Shown here: in pieces, positions 31,944-42,429 of the stretch | How positions within the stretch are numbered: position 1 is the stretch's first letter | How the letters are laid out: each line of letters starts with the position of its first letter | Assembly: GCA_014529385.2 (NCBI GenBank) | Contig: CM043967.1 | Coordinates: 129,224,182-129,288,181 of the forward strand | Source of the DNA: Adiantum capillus-veneris | Lineage: Eukaryota; Streptophyta; Polypodiopsida; Polypodiales; Pteridaceae | Reading direction: 5' to 3' | DNA length: 64,000 nt | Notes under the pieces: model-generated | What the model was told of the DNA's origin: nothing | Database searches by the model: none | Seen by the model: only the letters and a program-made list of their open reading frames with translations | Made by a program: the position numbers and the translations under genes

Positions 31944-32677
31944 CACTGTCCTCGTCAAACACTGTGGAATAGTCTTCTTCACTAGACTCATACTCATCTT
32001 CATAAAGTTCCTCCAATCGTTTCCTTGTGTCCATATTATAAAGCTTCTTAGCACCTGTCTTTCCATAGAGGCTAATCGTACCACGTTGTGACGTGTTTTT
32101 ACGGAATGATGCAAGCCACCCCAAAGACTTTGGAAAGGGTTTTTTAATGCTTTTGGGTCCCTTATATTTAAATAAAGCATGCTTGTACAAAGTGTACAAA
32201 GGCGGTGTGTGCCAGCTGTCTCTACGCATGCGGGCCAGTTGTGCGGGGTGCATAGTTTTGCTGTTTTTGTACATAGACGTGTTGAGACTTGAAAGAGTCA
32301 CTTAGTACTTGAAAAATATGAAAAAAACTGAGTTTTTATCAGCTTGAGGTCGTGAGTGAGTGGGGGATTTGATAGAGGAAGATCTAGCAGCAAGAAGCCC
32401 TGATTGCCGCGAGGGATAGAGGCGTTTGGGAGTAGAGCATCCTGTCTTGCTAGTCGAGGGCCCGATGTGGTGAGTTGAGAGTATGTCTCTCCTCAATGGG
32501 CTGATGAAAGTGGGTGCTTAGCTCTGCATATTGACCTCTCTTAATCTTGTTTTGAGGTACGGTGGCTATGGTGTGTGCAGCTCCTTGTGGTGCAGCTAGT
32601 CGAGGGTAAACTATGTGCTGCAATGCCTTGCTTGTACATATATCAAAGGGCAAGGTTTCCCCCAAGTTTTCCATCAC
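31944..32677 (-). pseudogene. H accessory ORF, N-terminal part; function unknown
   Basis: Beginning near MENLGETLPF at 32674, the frame runs on the minus strand to the E1 insertion site, with a frameshift near 32450-32500 and a TAA at 32302-32304. It occupies the place between protease and 3' LTR where pol would be. Together with 23915-24070 it spans roughly 295 codons. The first two thirds are basic (KYKGPKSIKKPFPKSLGWL, YGKTGAKKLYNMDTRKRLEE), the end strongly acidic (LYEDEYESSEEDYSTVFDED). There is no signal peptide, membrane segment, zinc finger or RT motif. A basic-then-acidic chain could be a nucleic-acid or particle protein, but that is a guess. Confidence 0.5.
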
Positions 32678-32950
32678 CTTTTTTTATTTTTTTTGCTGAA
32701 CTTTGTGGATTTTCAAATTAAGCTTGATTTGAGTGGGTTTTGGTAACTATGTGTATATATGGGAGCGCCTATGGAAGCCCTACTAGCACATGGAAGGGCG
32801 TTTGAAAAGAAGTGAAGCTCTTTGAGTTATGGTCAAAAGTGCAGAGATTTCCATGGTTTTTTTCTCACTTTTTTCCTTGATTTTATTTCTTCCTTGGTGT
32901 CTTTGAGTGCAATGGAGTGTAGTGGGAGTTGTAGCGGTGTAGAGGGGAGG
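32678..32950 (-). other. Spacer between protease and accessory ORF of H
   Basis: No coding sense. Contains several homopolymer T runs (plus strand). A short TATATAT lies near 32752-32760. Confidence 0.4.
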
Positions 32951-33760
32951 CTAGTCGAGGTTGAGTGTGTGTGAAATTGAGAAAATTAGTGAGAGAAGAT
33001 CAGCCCATATTATCTCGAGAGAGCTATAATCTTCATCCTCTTTTCTTGGTGTCGGTTTGAGGTGTTGTAGAGTCCAACCCCCTAATCCTTCACAACGTCT
33101 CCAATCTTGAACAGATCCCACTGCACGTAACCATGGTCTGCCCAATATAATAGGATATGCTCCCAACCCTACTGGCATCACATGGAAATCAACAACCGCC
33201 TTTGCATCATATACCTACACTTCTAAGCTCTTTACAACACCAAAATTTTTTACTTTTTGATGGTTTGCCAACCTAATCCGGAAGCCTGACACCCCAGTCA
33301 CTGTAAGACCCATCTTCTCAACGCATGAGTGTGTTATGACACATATTTAAGCTCCGCCATCAACATAACCTTGTCCCAAATTTTTCCTTTTATGCCACAC
33401 ATCTACTATTGGGAAAATGTCTGGTAGCTCATCCATTGCCAACACCATTACTGAACCTTTCTCTAGTTCTTTCTCCATTGGGTTAACCATCCTCTTCCAC
33501 TGTCGCTTTAGCTTAGGCACCATCTCTATAAGCTGCCCAAAAGTAACATCTGCTTTCCTGCTCGTCAAATCCTCCTTCAAGTCATAGCTTAATTGCCCAT
33601 CCCCTAGTGGAAAATCGGAAACATGAAACTTACGACGAGCCCTCCTTTTTCTCTTGGCCTTGACATCCTCGCCTTCATGGCTCTTTCCCTTCTTCTTGCT
33701 AGGACCTGGGGCACTTCTTCCTTCCTTCTCCCAATAGACATCACTAATATATATCCTCTA
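32951..33760 (-). pseudogene. pro: H aspartic protease with upstream linker
   Basis: The minus-strand linker carries RRKFHVSDFPLGDGQLSYDL and VPKLKRQWKRMVNP, aligning with the E2 linker. The active site reads GQGYVDGGA, with a TAA at 33347-33349 immediately after, then ICVITHSCVEKMGL. The C-terminal half gives VDFHVMPVGLGAYPIILGRP and WLRAVGSVQDW. A second stop lies near 33215. DGG is again used for the catalytic motif. Both stops are compatible with C-to-T loss of Gln codons. Confidence 0.8.
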
Positions 33761-33936
33761 GCTTTGATGTCTTCTCCAAGGTGACTACACTTATCACTTT
33801 TGTCTTTCCCTTTTCATCTTGGGTTAATCCACTGGTTCCTTCATCTCCCTTAATTTCAATGCCATAGTCATTTGACCTAGTTAGCACCTGTCTTGGCAAT
33901 GGATACATGTCTTCCCCCATCCTTGGTGGCTTATCA

Positions 33937-33979
33937 CATTGTGGGCTGATGTGGACTAACTCTCCGCAATTATAACATG
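33937..33979 (-). other. gag: H nucleocapsid zinc knuckle
   Basis: CYNCGELVHISPQC on the minus strand, a CX2CX4HX4C knuckle with all zinc ligands present; it marks the C-terminus of H gag. The surrounding frame is broken upstream near 34014. Confidence 0.8.
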
Positions 33980-34013
33980 TGGGCGTCTGCCTCCAGAACC
34001 TACCATTGCTTTG

Positions 34014-34842
34014 TCAAACACCATTCCTAGTTCTTTCGTCACCTCCTAGCTGATTTGCAAACCTCCCTCGACCTCGATTATTTCCCACTTGACCTAGCAT
34101 GTTTAGGCTGATATTCTTCATTAAATCTACCACTTGCCTCATGTCTTGCCTTAGCCCATCATCTTGCATTGCTGTAGTGACCACTATTGGCATAACTTGA
34201 GGAGTAACAGCAAACCACTGGTTCATGATGAACCCCTGGCATGCGACCTTGCAAAGAGTCTATAGGCTGAAATTCAGACCTCATGGGGAAAGACTCCACT
34301 CCTAGCTGACTCATTTTCCTCAGCTTCCACTCTTTGTTCCTTGCTACCTCTAGTGCATCTTCATATGTCCTAGGCTTCTTTAGCTCCAGTCTCCAACGTA
34401 TATTCTCCCAAAGACCAGCCAAGATCCTATCCTTCTTCATCATGTCAGGCGGGGGTACTTGTGGTGCTAAAACCTTGCACATCCGCTCCCATGCCAATGA
34501 AAACTTACGTATGTACTCATCTACTGGCTCACCTTCCTTCTGCACCAAACATTGTACTACTTGCCACACTTTATCAGGATCTTCTATCTTCACAAACTCC
34601 ACTTCCAATCCATGCCTTAGATTATCCCAACTCAATCTTACAGGTGGATCAGCCACACGTAACTCCCCTTCAAATGCTTTGGACCAAACTCGTGCATCAC
34701 TCTTCAAACAAATTTGGAGAAGACGTAACATCTATGCCATGTCATGAATCTGGTTGCTAATGCAAGTAACCTCCATCTTTTCTAAAATGTCTTCCACATC
34801 TTCATCACTTCTTCCATGAAACTCCGGATAAGAGAAAGCCAT
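34014..34842 (-). pseudogene. gag: H gag (capsid)
   Basis: Start ATG at 34842-34840 (MAFSYPEFHGRSDEDVED). The capsid domain shows RVWSKAFEGELR, LRHGLEVEFVKIEDPDKVWQ, GEPVDEYIRKFSLAWERMCK and MMKKDRILAGLWENIRWRLE, the usual order of the retrotransposon gag family. The stop at 34732-34734 (TAG) interrupts it after 36 codons, then the same frame is open for 190 codons. A short second frame (34014-34226) continues to the zinc knuckle. Gag would form the particle for H and, if shared, for relatives. Confidence 0.8.
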
Positions 34843-34945
34843 GGCTACCCAAGTTACGATGCTTTGAGAACCCCTTCGAACACACGGGCAAGAACCCAAA
34901 ACTTTTGACTGACTCAATTCCTAGAAACTTCAATGGAGCTCAACT

Positions 34946-35152
34946 TTAGATAAGGACAAACACATGCACATCAAATGAGTTTTCATAGTTAATCATCGGA
35001 ATTACAACAGGCAAAGGGCATTCCAGGATCTCTCTTAATCTTCTTGGCCCGAACATAAAGACTATGCGCTGCTGGAAAAAAATCTTCCTGGACACATGAA
35101 CATTTATCTGGATTCTTTGAGTTAAATGAAAAAGAGTGGCCATTTTGATCAT
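34946..35152 (-). CDS. H leader ORF, small conserved protein
   Basis: A 68-codon minus-strand frame ending 104 bp upstream of the gag ATG. Its core, VSRKIFFQQRIVFMFG then RRLREILECPLPVVIP and NYENSFDVHVFVLI, matches the second leader ORF of E2 (56660-56878: ISRKIHFQQRMVFMFG, RVGEILASPNPVILP, DYHRSFDVNIFILL). In the first of these blocks nearly all matching codons differ only at the third base, as expected for selection on protein sequence. The true start is uncertain: the upstream phase (35180-35110) gives MDDQNGHSFSFNSK, which aligns with the E2 start MDNGLGIEVFPFHF, so H has probably suffered a frameshift. I know of no named family. Confidence 0.6.
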   Translation of the reverse strand: MIKMATLFHLTQRIQINVHVSRKIFFQQRIVFMFGPRRLREILECPLPVVIPMINYENSFDVHVFVLI

Positions 35153-35180
35153 CCATTAAAGCCAACCATGTAGCTCCCAA

Positions 35181-35720
35181 GAAAGCACACCTGTCTTATC
35201 CTCTGATTTTGCCAAAATTTCAGCAACATAACAACATAAATGGCTCAAAAGACCAAAAAACCAGCCATCATAACTTGGAAAACTTTTGACAGAGTTTCCC
35301 CAGAAGTAGAGCAGTAAGAACCCAAAATATAGATTGTATATGTATGCATAAACTGTCAACAATAGAACCCGAGCATCAATTAGGAATCACTAGTACATAG
35401 CCTATGGCGAGGTCACGAAAAGGGTGCTCCAGCTACCTGTATCACCGAAAGGATCTCCACATTTGAGAATCCCCACGCTATCGACCCTCACACGAAGGCT
35501 TATGAAAATCTCGTATATTCAAGTCTCAGAAATGGCTGGGACTGCCAAATAAAACCAAATATGGCTCCACAAAGGCGTACAATGGCAGTTTCCACAAGTA
35601 ACGTACAATCCAGCAGACAATGCGCTCAAATAGGCACCAAATGATGCATACCCACGGCAACTGCAAGTGACTTCCACTGTCAGTGTATCACTCTACTCCA
35701 ACTACATGTACCTGTGTGAA
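35181..35720 (-). other. H leader, non-coding as far as I can see
   Basis: A hydrophobic minus-strand frame at 35156-35362 has no homologue in E2 or E3 and is unlikely to be real. No other motif seen. Confidence 0.3.
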
Positions 35721-35790
35721 TCACCTGTACCTGAACCTATCCCTGTAACCTATAACCTGTAACCTGTACCTTGTAATCCCGAATCTCGAA
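35721..35790. repeat. Short (ACCTGTA)-like tandem repeat in H leader
   Basis: Repeated words ACCTGTA, CCTGTAACCTATAACC and CCTGTAACCTGTACC make a small imperfect 7-8-bp repeat, followed by GAAGCTTGAAGCTCGAAGC. Confidence 0.7.
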
Positions 35791-35831
35791 GCTTGAAGCT
35801 CGAAGCAGAAGGTACTCTAAGAAGATCCTCC

Positions 35832-35848
35832 GTGGGGGCACCAAAGAA
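35832..35848 (-). other. Primer binding site of element H
   Basis: On the minus strand the 5' LTR ends CGCTCACA, followed by TTCTTTGGTGCCCCCACGG. The word TTGGTGCCCCC occurs at the same place after the E2 and E3 LTRs. It should pair with the 3' end of a tRNA; I did not identify which. Confidence 0.65.
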
Positions 35849-36979
35849 TGTGAGCGGGATGGAAACACACAGAACGCCTCTATAACGACCCAACACACAC
35901 TCTTGGAATGATATGCACACACTATGGGGCACCACTTGGCTTACACAACCCACCTGGCCGAGACAGGGAACACACCTATGGAGTGAGAGGAGAGAGACTA
36001 CCCATTTACCCACTCCACACAGAGAGACACACACACACACCCCCAAAAAACTCAGCTTAAAAGAGGATAATTTCTGATGTTTAAGAGCTTGGTCCAACAC
36101 CAATGGGGAAAATAGCTCACACAATATGGGTAAAATATGCCAGATACAATCACAAATTGGAGTAGAAGCTTCGCTCATAGGAGAAACTTACACAGCCAAA
36201 ATAACAGAAAAACAGTGAGGAATTTGGAAAAATAGACAGCACCATCGCGTCTGGAACGGCCCAAAACTCCATTCTACAATGTCAAAGTGCTCAAATCCGA
36301 CCTCGCATGAGCAGTTTAGGGCAAAACAGGCTCCAAAAACAGCAAAAACTCACTTGCAACTATTCCTCCTCTCTTCTCCACGTTTTTTCTGGTCTTCTCT
36401 CTGTTTTTTCAGTTCCCACACTTAGCTTTATTACTTGGGCACCCTTGGCCTTTAAGTTGACCTCAAACGGACCTCGAACAGGCCAAAAGCTGACCTCGCA
36501 GTGCATAGTTGTCACCTTTTTGCATCATCCGCACACCTGGCACTCAAATTTTTCCAATAATGCATCCCGCCACCACGTGAAGTATCCCCCAAAAGATGGT
36601 CTTCATGATGACCTCTCTGCATAATTATCACAAGATAACATCCACGTCGTGTCTGTACTTATCCACGTGCAAGTATTGACCCCATTCAGCCTGCTGATGC
36701 CACTAGATGCCATCTAACGCACCTGCTTACCTCATGTCATCGGCCCATGGATAGCTTCCTCGAGAATTTTTACGCGCTACCAACTCCTCATTATTGTAGA
36801 AAAAACACACTGGTACTGGTAACGATGAAAATCGATGCACTATGTACACCTTGCACTACCTGTACACATGTGGGCCCCACATAACCACCTGGCTCTGGTG
36901 AATGGGCAATCCTTTATTTGATGCACCATGCATGGGTATGTACATATGCGCAATCCCTTGCTCCAAAAAACTCCTGACA
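35849..36979 (-). repeat. 5' LTR of element H
   Basis: Partner of 22476-23618; TGTCAGGAG start at 36979 and CTCACA end at 35849 on the minus strand. Differences between the two copies are scattered substitutions and a few small indels, so the insertion is not recent. Confidence 0.93.
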
Positions 36980-37364
36980 ACGCCTCCATGATTCTTTTCC
37001 CAAATCTACTAAAAAACCCTCAAACCACAAGCTTTGCACAAGCTAAAATTGCATCTTCAGCCAAGAATTTATGCACCCAACCTTGAGCACCTGCCGTGCT
37101 TCCAAAAGTGCATCAAACTTGCACACTATGCAAAAATTGTTACCATATACATATGGTAGATGTGTGTGAACACACTTAGGACTTCCAATGCATTTCTTTT
37201 TTCAATAGGAGGTTTTTTCCCCCGTGCATTGTATATACGCCGATCACTCTAGGGCTACGTTATCTTTGCATTGCACACTAAGTGATATACTCTCTATTGT
37301 GTTCCTTGAGATTCCTTCATCTTCTCCAAGCCGTGTGTGTTTTCCTGCAACCCTAATTCCAACA
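36980..37364 (+). repeat. Ty1/copia 5' LTR, right part
   Basis: Ends CCCTAATTCCAACA directly before a tRNA-Met primer site. Contains GTATATAC near 37230. Its left part lies beyond H at or before 22475. Confidence 0.7.
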
Positions 37365-37365
37365 A

Positions 37366-37377
37366 TTGGTATCAGAG
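37366..37377 (+). other. Copia primer binding site (initiator tRNA-Met type)
   Basis: TTGGTATCAGAG, one base after the LTR end CA. This is the standard primer word of plant Ty1/copia elements. Confidence 0.9.
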
Positions 37378-37663
37378 TAGGTTGCATCCTCCCGAGCTTA
37401 GTTGCGAGGAATTGCAACACATGTCTACTCATTTTTTTCAAATTTTTGTGAGCTTTGACGAGCTTCAGCAGGTTGACAAATACTTTGGGTGCACTTGTAG
37501 AGCTCTATTTGCTCAAAATTTTCATTGGGCTCATTTCGGCCTCCATTTCCACTACAGGCAGTACTATGCAAGCTATTTCATCATCTTTTGTAGAATTTAT
37601 GTCAATGCCGTTTTTTTCGTAACAAGTCCCTTATAGACTTCTATAGTTTTTGCTTTATAGCAC

Positions 37664-38640
37664 GTGTTGTTCCTGCTTTATTTCTCCTCTTTTTGGGAAG
37701 TTTTCACTTCGAGTGCAACATTTTCCATGGTTGACAACAAAACAAATGTGTTCAAGATGTTTGCTGTTGAGGATAGATTGGATGGGGAAAATTACCCTAT
37801 GTGGTCTTATATGAGGCATCATGTTCGTGTGTCAAAGGGCATTTGGAATATTCTGCAGGGCATTGCTGTATGTCCTGGTTCTAAGGATGTAGGTGATGTT
37901 GACGATGTTGCAGGTTTTGGTGGCAGGATTGCTACTACTAGAGCTATTTTGCCTACGGTTGAGCAAGCTCTTTGGGATGTAAAAGATACGCAGGCTCATG
38001 CTTTGATTGCGTTGTCTGTGAAGCGCACTATTACTCCTCATATTCGTTTAGCAAAATCTACAAAACATGCTTGGGATATTCTGGCTGATCTTTATGCAAG
38101 TCGAAATGAGGCTAAAATTGCATTGCTGCGTAAAGAGCTAGAGTCAAAGATTATGCATGAGGAAGATGAGATGGAAAATTTCCTTGCTGGTGTCAAGGAT
38201 ATTATTGATCAACTTATTTCTGCAGGCAAAGTTATTTTTGATAGTTCCTTGGTGTAGAATGTTCTTCATGCTTTGCCAGATTCTTACCAGACTTTTGCTA
38301 GTACTTGGAAGTTGGAGACTTATGACCCAAGGAAATCCATAAGTTGTGCACATTGCTGTTGCAAGAGTCACTTTCCAAAAAAAAGGGCTCAATAGCGTGC
38401 AGTTGAGTAGGCTTTTATTGTTGTTGAAAGAAAAGGTGATAACAACAATGTAACCACTTCTCATGGATCTTTTACGAGTGTAAAATCTTATGTTCCTAAT
38501 TCTTCTATTGTCATCACTTTGTCTGGAAATTCTGGTGATAAGGGAATAAAGAAGATGCGTTGCCATTATTGTAAGGATAATGATCACTTGATCAAGCACT
38601 ATCACTATAAGTGGAGAAATTGAGAACCACTACTATATCG
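37664..38640 (+). pseudogene. gag: Ty1/copia gag
   Basis: The open frame 37664-38257 starts its conserved part near MVDNKTNVFKMFAVEDRLDG and NYPMWSYMRHHV; the capsid-type domain shows QALWDVKDTQAHALIALSV, THAWDILADLYASRNEAKI-like wording and LRKELESKIMHEEDEMENFL. A TAG at 38255-38257 precedes NVLHALPDSYQTFASTW in the same frame; after it the frame shifts. A degraded zinc knuckle, CHYCKDNDHLIKHYHYK (about 38561-38611), has the last Cys replaced. Protease, integrase and RT are absent: the element is truncated after gag. Confidence 0.82.
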
Positions 38641-39663
38641 TCGAATAACAAATGGGAAAGGAGAGATAAAAAATTGTTTGTGTGGTAATCGATGCAGTAA
38701 TAGCGGTGGCAATGGTTTGTCAGCAACAATAAGCACAATAATAGACACAAAAATATATCCACGGCTATTACCACGTATATTGCCATGCTTATTACGGCGG
38801 ATGTTACCGCTACACGATTATTTGAAAATAAACGTGCTCATTTAAATTGGGTGGACAAATGAGCACCTTTATTTTTGACCTGCATAAAAAATATGAAACA
38901 TCAATTGTGTTTTTGGAAGTGTAAAGAAAAAAATAAACAATAGAATTTGAATATAACTTACCTTGATAATTTAAAGTGTGAAAGACCAACTATTTAAAAA
39001 AGTTACAAATAAGATGGAATTTTAGTTTAGTTGTGTATACATATGCTCATAGAGTTTTTCTTGTGCCACATTGAGACTTTAAGAGCGGATTACAAATAAT
39101 TTTCTTTGTGTCCTCCTCCTCCTCCTCCTTCTCCTCCTCCTCCTCCACAGGCACGTATCTTTGATCACCTTGACTCTACATTAACCAAAACCAAATTAAA
39201 CAAATTAAAAATTGAAAACAATTAATATAATATGATTTGTCTAGACTTATTGCATGTAGAGATTCGATTGTTGAGTCAAATTGCTTGTGAGAGATGTGAC
39301 GCTTCTCTTACAACCATTGCCAAGTTTTGAATTCTGTGTGCCTCTCCCAAAACTTGACCATCTCTCTAGTTGGTTGACATAGAGTGATATTTTCCTAAGT
39401 TAGCAATAACAAAAGAAATTCATCAACTAAAACCTTTTTTTGAACCAGTTTAGATTCCAATTTAACCAAAATTACATATTTTTCCTTCCAAGATGCGTTG
39501 CCTCCCGAACCATACTGTGTGGGAGACAAAGCTCGAGCTTTGCATTGCTGTCTATAGGATGAGCCCGTTGTGCATCTTGTTTTCCCTTTTCCTGCATGAC
39601 CCACTCCCACTCCGCATCTTCCATGTTGCCTCCGCAATGTCGAGGGTTCTATGTTCAAAAGGT
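38641..39663. other. Unassigned AT-rich stretch
   Basis: Apart from the GGA/TCC microsatellite no feature is recognised. Possible frames on both strands are short. Confidence 0.3.
39111..39146. repeat. (TCC)n microsatellite
   Basis: Twelve TCC-type triplets with one TTC interruption. Confidence 0.95.
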
Positions 39664-39960
39664 GAGCAGGGAAGGTGCAGGGCCTCTGGCTGTGAGAGGT
39701 GTGTGAGAGAGAGAACAACAGATGCAAATAGCTTCAATAATCACCATGAGCAAAAATAGACCTTAAGTAAAGCTTTCTCAATAATTAAAGCGGCTGTTAA
39801 CGACACCATAATTTGGATTACATTAGGGTTAAGGAGTTTAAGCTCCTCACAACAAGTTAACCTAATTTATCACTGTGATTAATAGGAAAAAACTTTGATG
39901 ATCTTATCGATGATGGTGTTAAAGATAATGGATCTCTCCTTTGCTGCAATTGCCAAGAGC
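39664..39960. repeat. Dispersed repeat, second copy of 1005-1330
   Basis: GGGCCTCTGGCTGTGAGAGG, the GA tract, ACAACAGATG, GGCTGTTAACGACAC, GGAGTTTAAGCTCC and GATGATGGTG occur in the same order as in the copy near the left end. Both are followed by pyrimidine-rich sequence. Confidence 0.6.
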
Positions 39961-40222
39961 TCTCTCCTCCTCTATTCAATTCTCCTCTCGATCCTCTTCT
40001 TATTTTCTTGGTTACAATCCTTATTTAACCTCCCTTTTCTCTCTATTTACTGCCAAAGATGAAAACATCGTGGCTTGATTGTGACAATTTAGGATTCAAA
40101 GGTGATCGAGAGAGATTATGCTATGATTGTTTGGTAAAAATGACGGCTGTGAAAGAGAGATTGCTTTAGGGCTATAAGAGCTCGGCTATGATGGTGAGAG
40201 GGATATTGTGACTCTAGAAGCC

Positions 40223-40225
<3 letters not shown>

Positions 40226-40294
<69 letters not shown>
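40226..40294. repeat. (GA)n microsatellite
   Basis: About 34 GA dinucleotides. Confidence 0.97.
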
Positions 40295-40298
<4 letters not shown>

Positions 40299-41120
40299 TA
40301 TGGATCTTTGACTATATGAGCTCAAATATGGGAGCTTCAGATAGGCTATAGAGAGCGGCTTCCCCTTTCCAATTTCTGAGAGAGAGCCCAAATAGTGAGC
40401 TTGTACTTCTTTTTATAGCCTCCCCATTTTCATCCTAGGTGGAACTTCTAATCATAGTTGAAATATCCCCCTCTCTACCACTATCGCTAGCACTAGTGTA
40501 GGGCGGCACACCCTCTTGCTGATGTGGAAAACCAAATTTGACCTCCACTGAATCCTCCTCTACTGGTGTCGAACGGCAGCGCCATGGCATACTCTTCGCT
40601 ACCACTTAGAGGGCCCTTTAACTGCACACCACATACTAGAGAGATCAGTACAACAATTCCATAGAAAATCCTTCCTATTAATGAGAGACCTAATATGTGC
40701 CCTGCTTGTGATAGTTGCTTTTGTGATCATGTAATTGATGGGCTTATTGACCTCTAGAAAATTTATCTTCATTGTGTCCTTCACATGTTCATCATGTTCT
40801 AAGAGCTCTGTGCCTGTCTTAAATCCTTCTTTCTCTGATTTTTCTTGATGGATATAATGAAATTGGTTCTAAGTTCTTATATCTTGTATTTGATAGAATT
40901 CCTTGAGGGAATTTCAAACATAGCTAAATCTATTTATAGATTTTGTAATTCCATATAGAGATCCGAGTCACTAGATGTAAAGGACAACACTAATCTTGTT
41001 ATTATTTAGCAAAAGGTTAGGTTACAAAAGACTTGGATTTGTAGTTACATGGGCTAACACGGTTTAGTTTGAGTACAAAAAAAAGAGGAGAATCCTAATA
41101 AAAAAAGATGTGGAAACTGA
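40295..41120. other. Unassigned, 3' flank or LTR remnant of the chromovirus
   Basis: The 3' LTR of the minus-strand chromodomain element should lie here, but nothing matching the LTR at 46311 upward was found, so that end is probably lost. A minus-strand frame at 40599-40784 has no recognised domain. Confidence 0.3.
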
Positions 41121-41290
41121 GAAGTAAGGCGTTCCCAATCTTCTCAAGAGGCGTCTTCCAATCTTCTCAAGAGGCGTCTTCAATGAGATAGCCCTTCCAC
41201 TGGAACAAAACCTCCCAAATTGTTCGGTGTCGTAGCTTTCGCTCCTTCATGTCTAAAATTTGCTATGGATCCATAGGAAATTCTTCCTAT
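41121..41290 (-). pseudogene. pol: Chromodomain of the chromovirus integrase
   Basis: The minus strand reads ILDMKERKLRHRTIWEVLF, then QWKGYLIEDAS, a stop, and EDWKTPLEKIG: the beta strands and the aromatic W of a chromodomain, which targets integration to modified histones. The stop replaces the second conserved Trp (TGG to TGA). A 23-bp tandem duplication (41135-41180) repeats this part and shifts the frame. Confidence 0.75.
41135..41180. repeat. 23-bp tandem duplication in the chromodomain
   Basis: CCAATCTTCTCAAGAGGCGT plus CTT occurs twice in direct succession (41135-41157, 41158-41180). Confidence 0.95.
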
Positions 41291-42260
41291 GTGTTAAGAA
41301 TAGTATCTTCATCATTTAGGATGTAAAGGGGATCTGCAACATATCTTTTTAGCAAGCTAACATGAAAAACATTGTGCACATGCAAGTGAGGGGGTAAAGC
41401 GAGTTCGTAAGATTGGTCCCCTATCCTTCTCATAATCTCAAAGGGTTCACTATATTTTCTCTTTGGTTTAACCCTTAGAAAAACTCTATCTCCTACCTTA
41501 AAAATCTGGGGAGATCTATGTAAATCAGCATAACTCTTTTGCTTGTCACTTGCTCTCTTAAGGTTCTCCCTTATTATTTTGATTTGGCAATCCATTTATT
41601 CAAGTGTATTCTTTGTTGTAGGCACTGGGAGACTTGGGTCGGCCATTCTAAGAGGAATGATACAGTCTTGTCCATAAAGAGCTTGAATGGGGACATTCCT
41701 AGGCTTCTATGGTAGGAAGAATTATAAGCAAATTCCACTAAGGGTAAATATTTGATCCAAAGATGAGGTTGCTAACTACAATATGATCTCAAAATATCTT
41801 ATATAACTTGATTAATTCTTTCGATTTGTCCATCTGTCTCTGGATGATAGGCTGAATTCTGGTTTAATTGAGTGCCTAAGGATTGGAACATGGCCTTCCA
41901 AAACTTAGAGGTAAACTTGTCATCACGATCACTGATTATACTAGAAGGTATTCTATGTAATCCGATAATTTCTTTTACAAATGCAAGGTGAGCTACTTTG
42001 GTGAGTTTATCCACCACCACAAAAATTGATTCAAAATTTCCAGCAGTCTTGGGTAACCCTATTACAAAATCCATACTCATGCACTCCCACTTCATTGCAG
42101 GTATATCCAATGGTTGTAGCTTCCCAGGAATCTTAACTCTTTCAGCCTTCACCTTTTGGCATACCAAACACTTAGTGATAACCTGGGTGAGCTGCAAGGG
42201 GAGTTTCATGAGCTTCCTTTAGAATTTGCATCCTTAAGCATGTAGGTATGCACAATCAAT
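41287..42260 (-). pseudogene. pol: Chromovirus integrase
   Basis: Zinc-finger remnants EAHETPLAAHPGYH (about 42190-42232) and KCLVCQKVK are joined by a deletion that removed the loop between the His and Cys pairs. The core has MDFVIGLPKT (first Asp), IISDRDDKFTSKFW (second Asp) and AYHPETDGQIERIN (Glu). About fifteen residues after VDKLTKVAHLA are missing. After a stop at about 41797 the C-terminal frame 41287-41595 gives FKVGDRVFLRVKPKRK and HNVFHVSLLKRYV before the chromodomain. Confidence 0.85.
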
Positions 42261-42429
42261 TCCTGAAGAATAAGAGTCCATCTTGAATAGAATATTCTTC
42301 CAAATATCTTTTCTAGAGTTGATCTTGGATTTCTTGGATCAATGGACCAAATTGCTCATCAGTTTGGAGGGTGTTTTGAACTTCTTCGGGTAGAGTTGAA
42401 TGGACTAGTCTAATGGCAAGGGCCACTAC

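Larger units (their letters stand above)
22476..36979 (-). mobile_element. LTR element H: gag-protease element without reverse transcriptase
   Basis: Two LTRs of about 1.1 kb (22476-23618 and 35849-36979) bound this element, flanked by AACGC on both sides (or ACGC if both LTRs end in CA). Read on the minus strand: 5' LTR, primer site, leader ORF, gag with one zinc knuckle, protease, an unidentified ORF, polypurine tract, 3' LTR. No RT, RNase H or integrase belongs to H. Without the nested E1 (24076-31939) H is about 6.6 kb. Its gag-protease linker resembles that of E2/E3 (DFPLGDG against DFLLGHG, then a VP or CP block), so H and the E family are distant relatives. Confidence 0.85.

Noticed and set aside
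31944-32677. The H accessory ORF as a plant pararetrovirus coat or movement protein
   Set aside because: The acidic and basic composition is suggestive, but there is no RT, no zinc knuckle in this ORF and no recognisable movement motif; the surrounding structure is a plain LTR element.
38144-38605. 153-codon minus-strand frame
   Set aside because: It is antisense to the copia gag, which has clear domain support; the frame has no recognisable domain.
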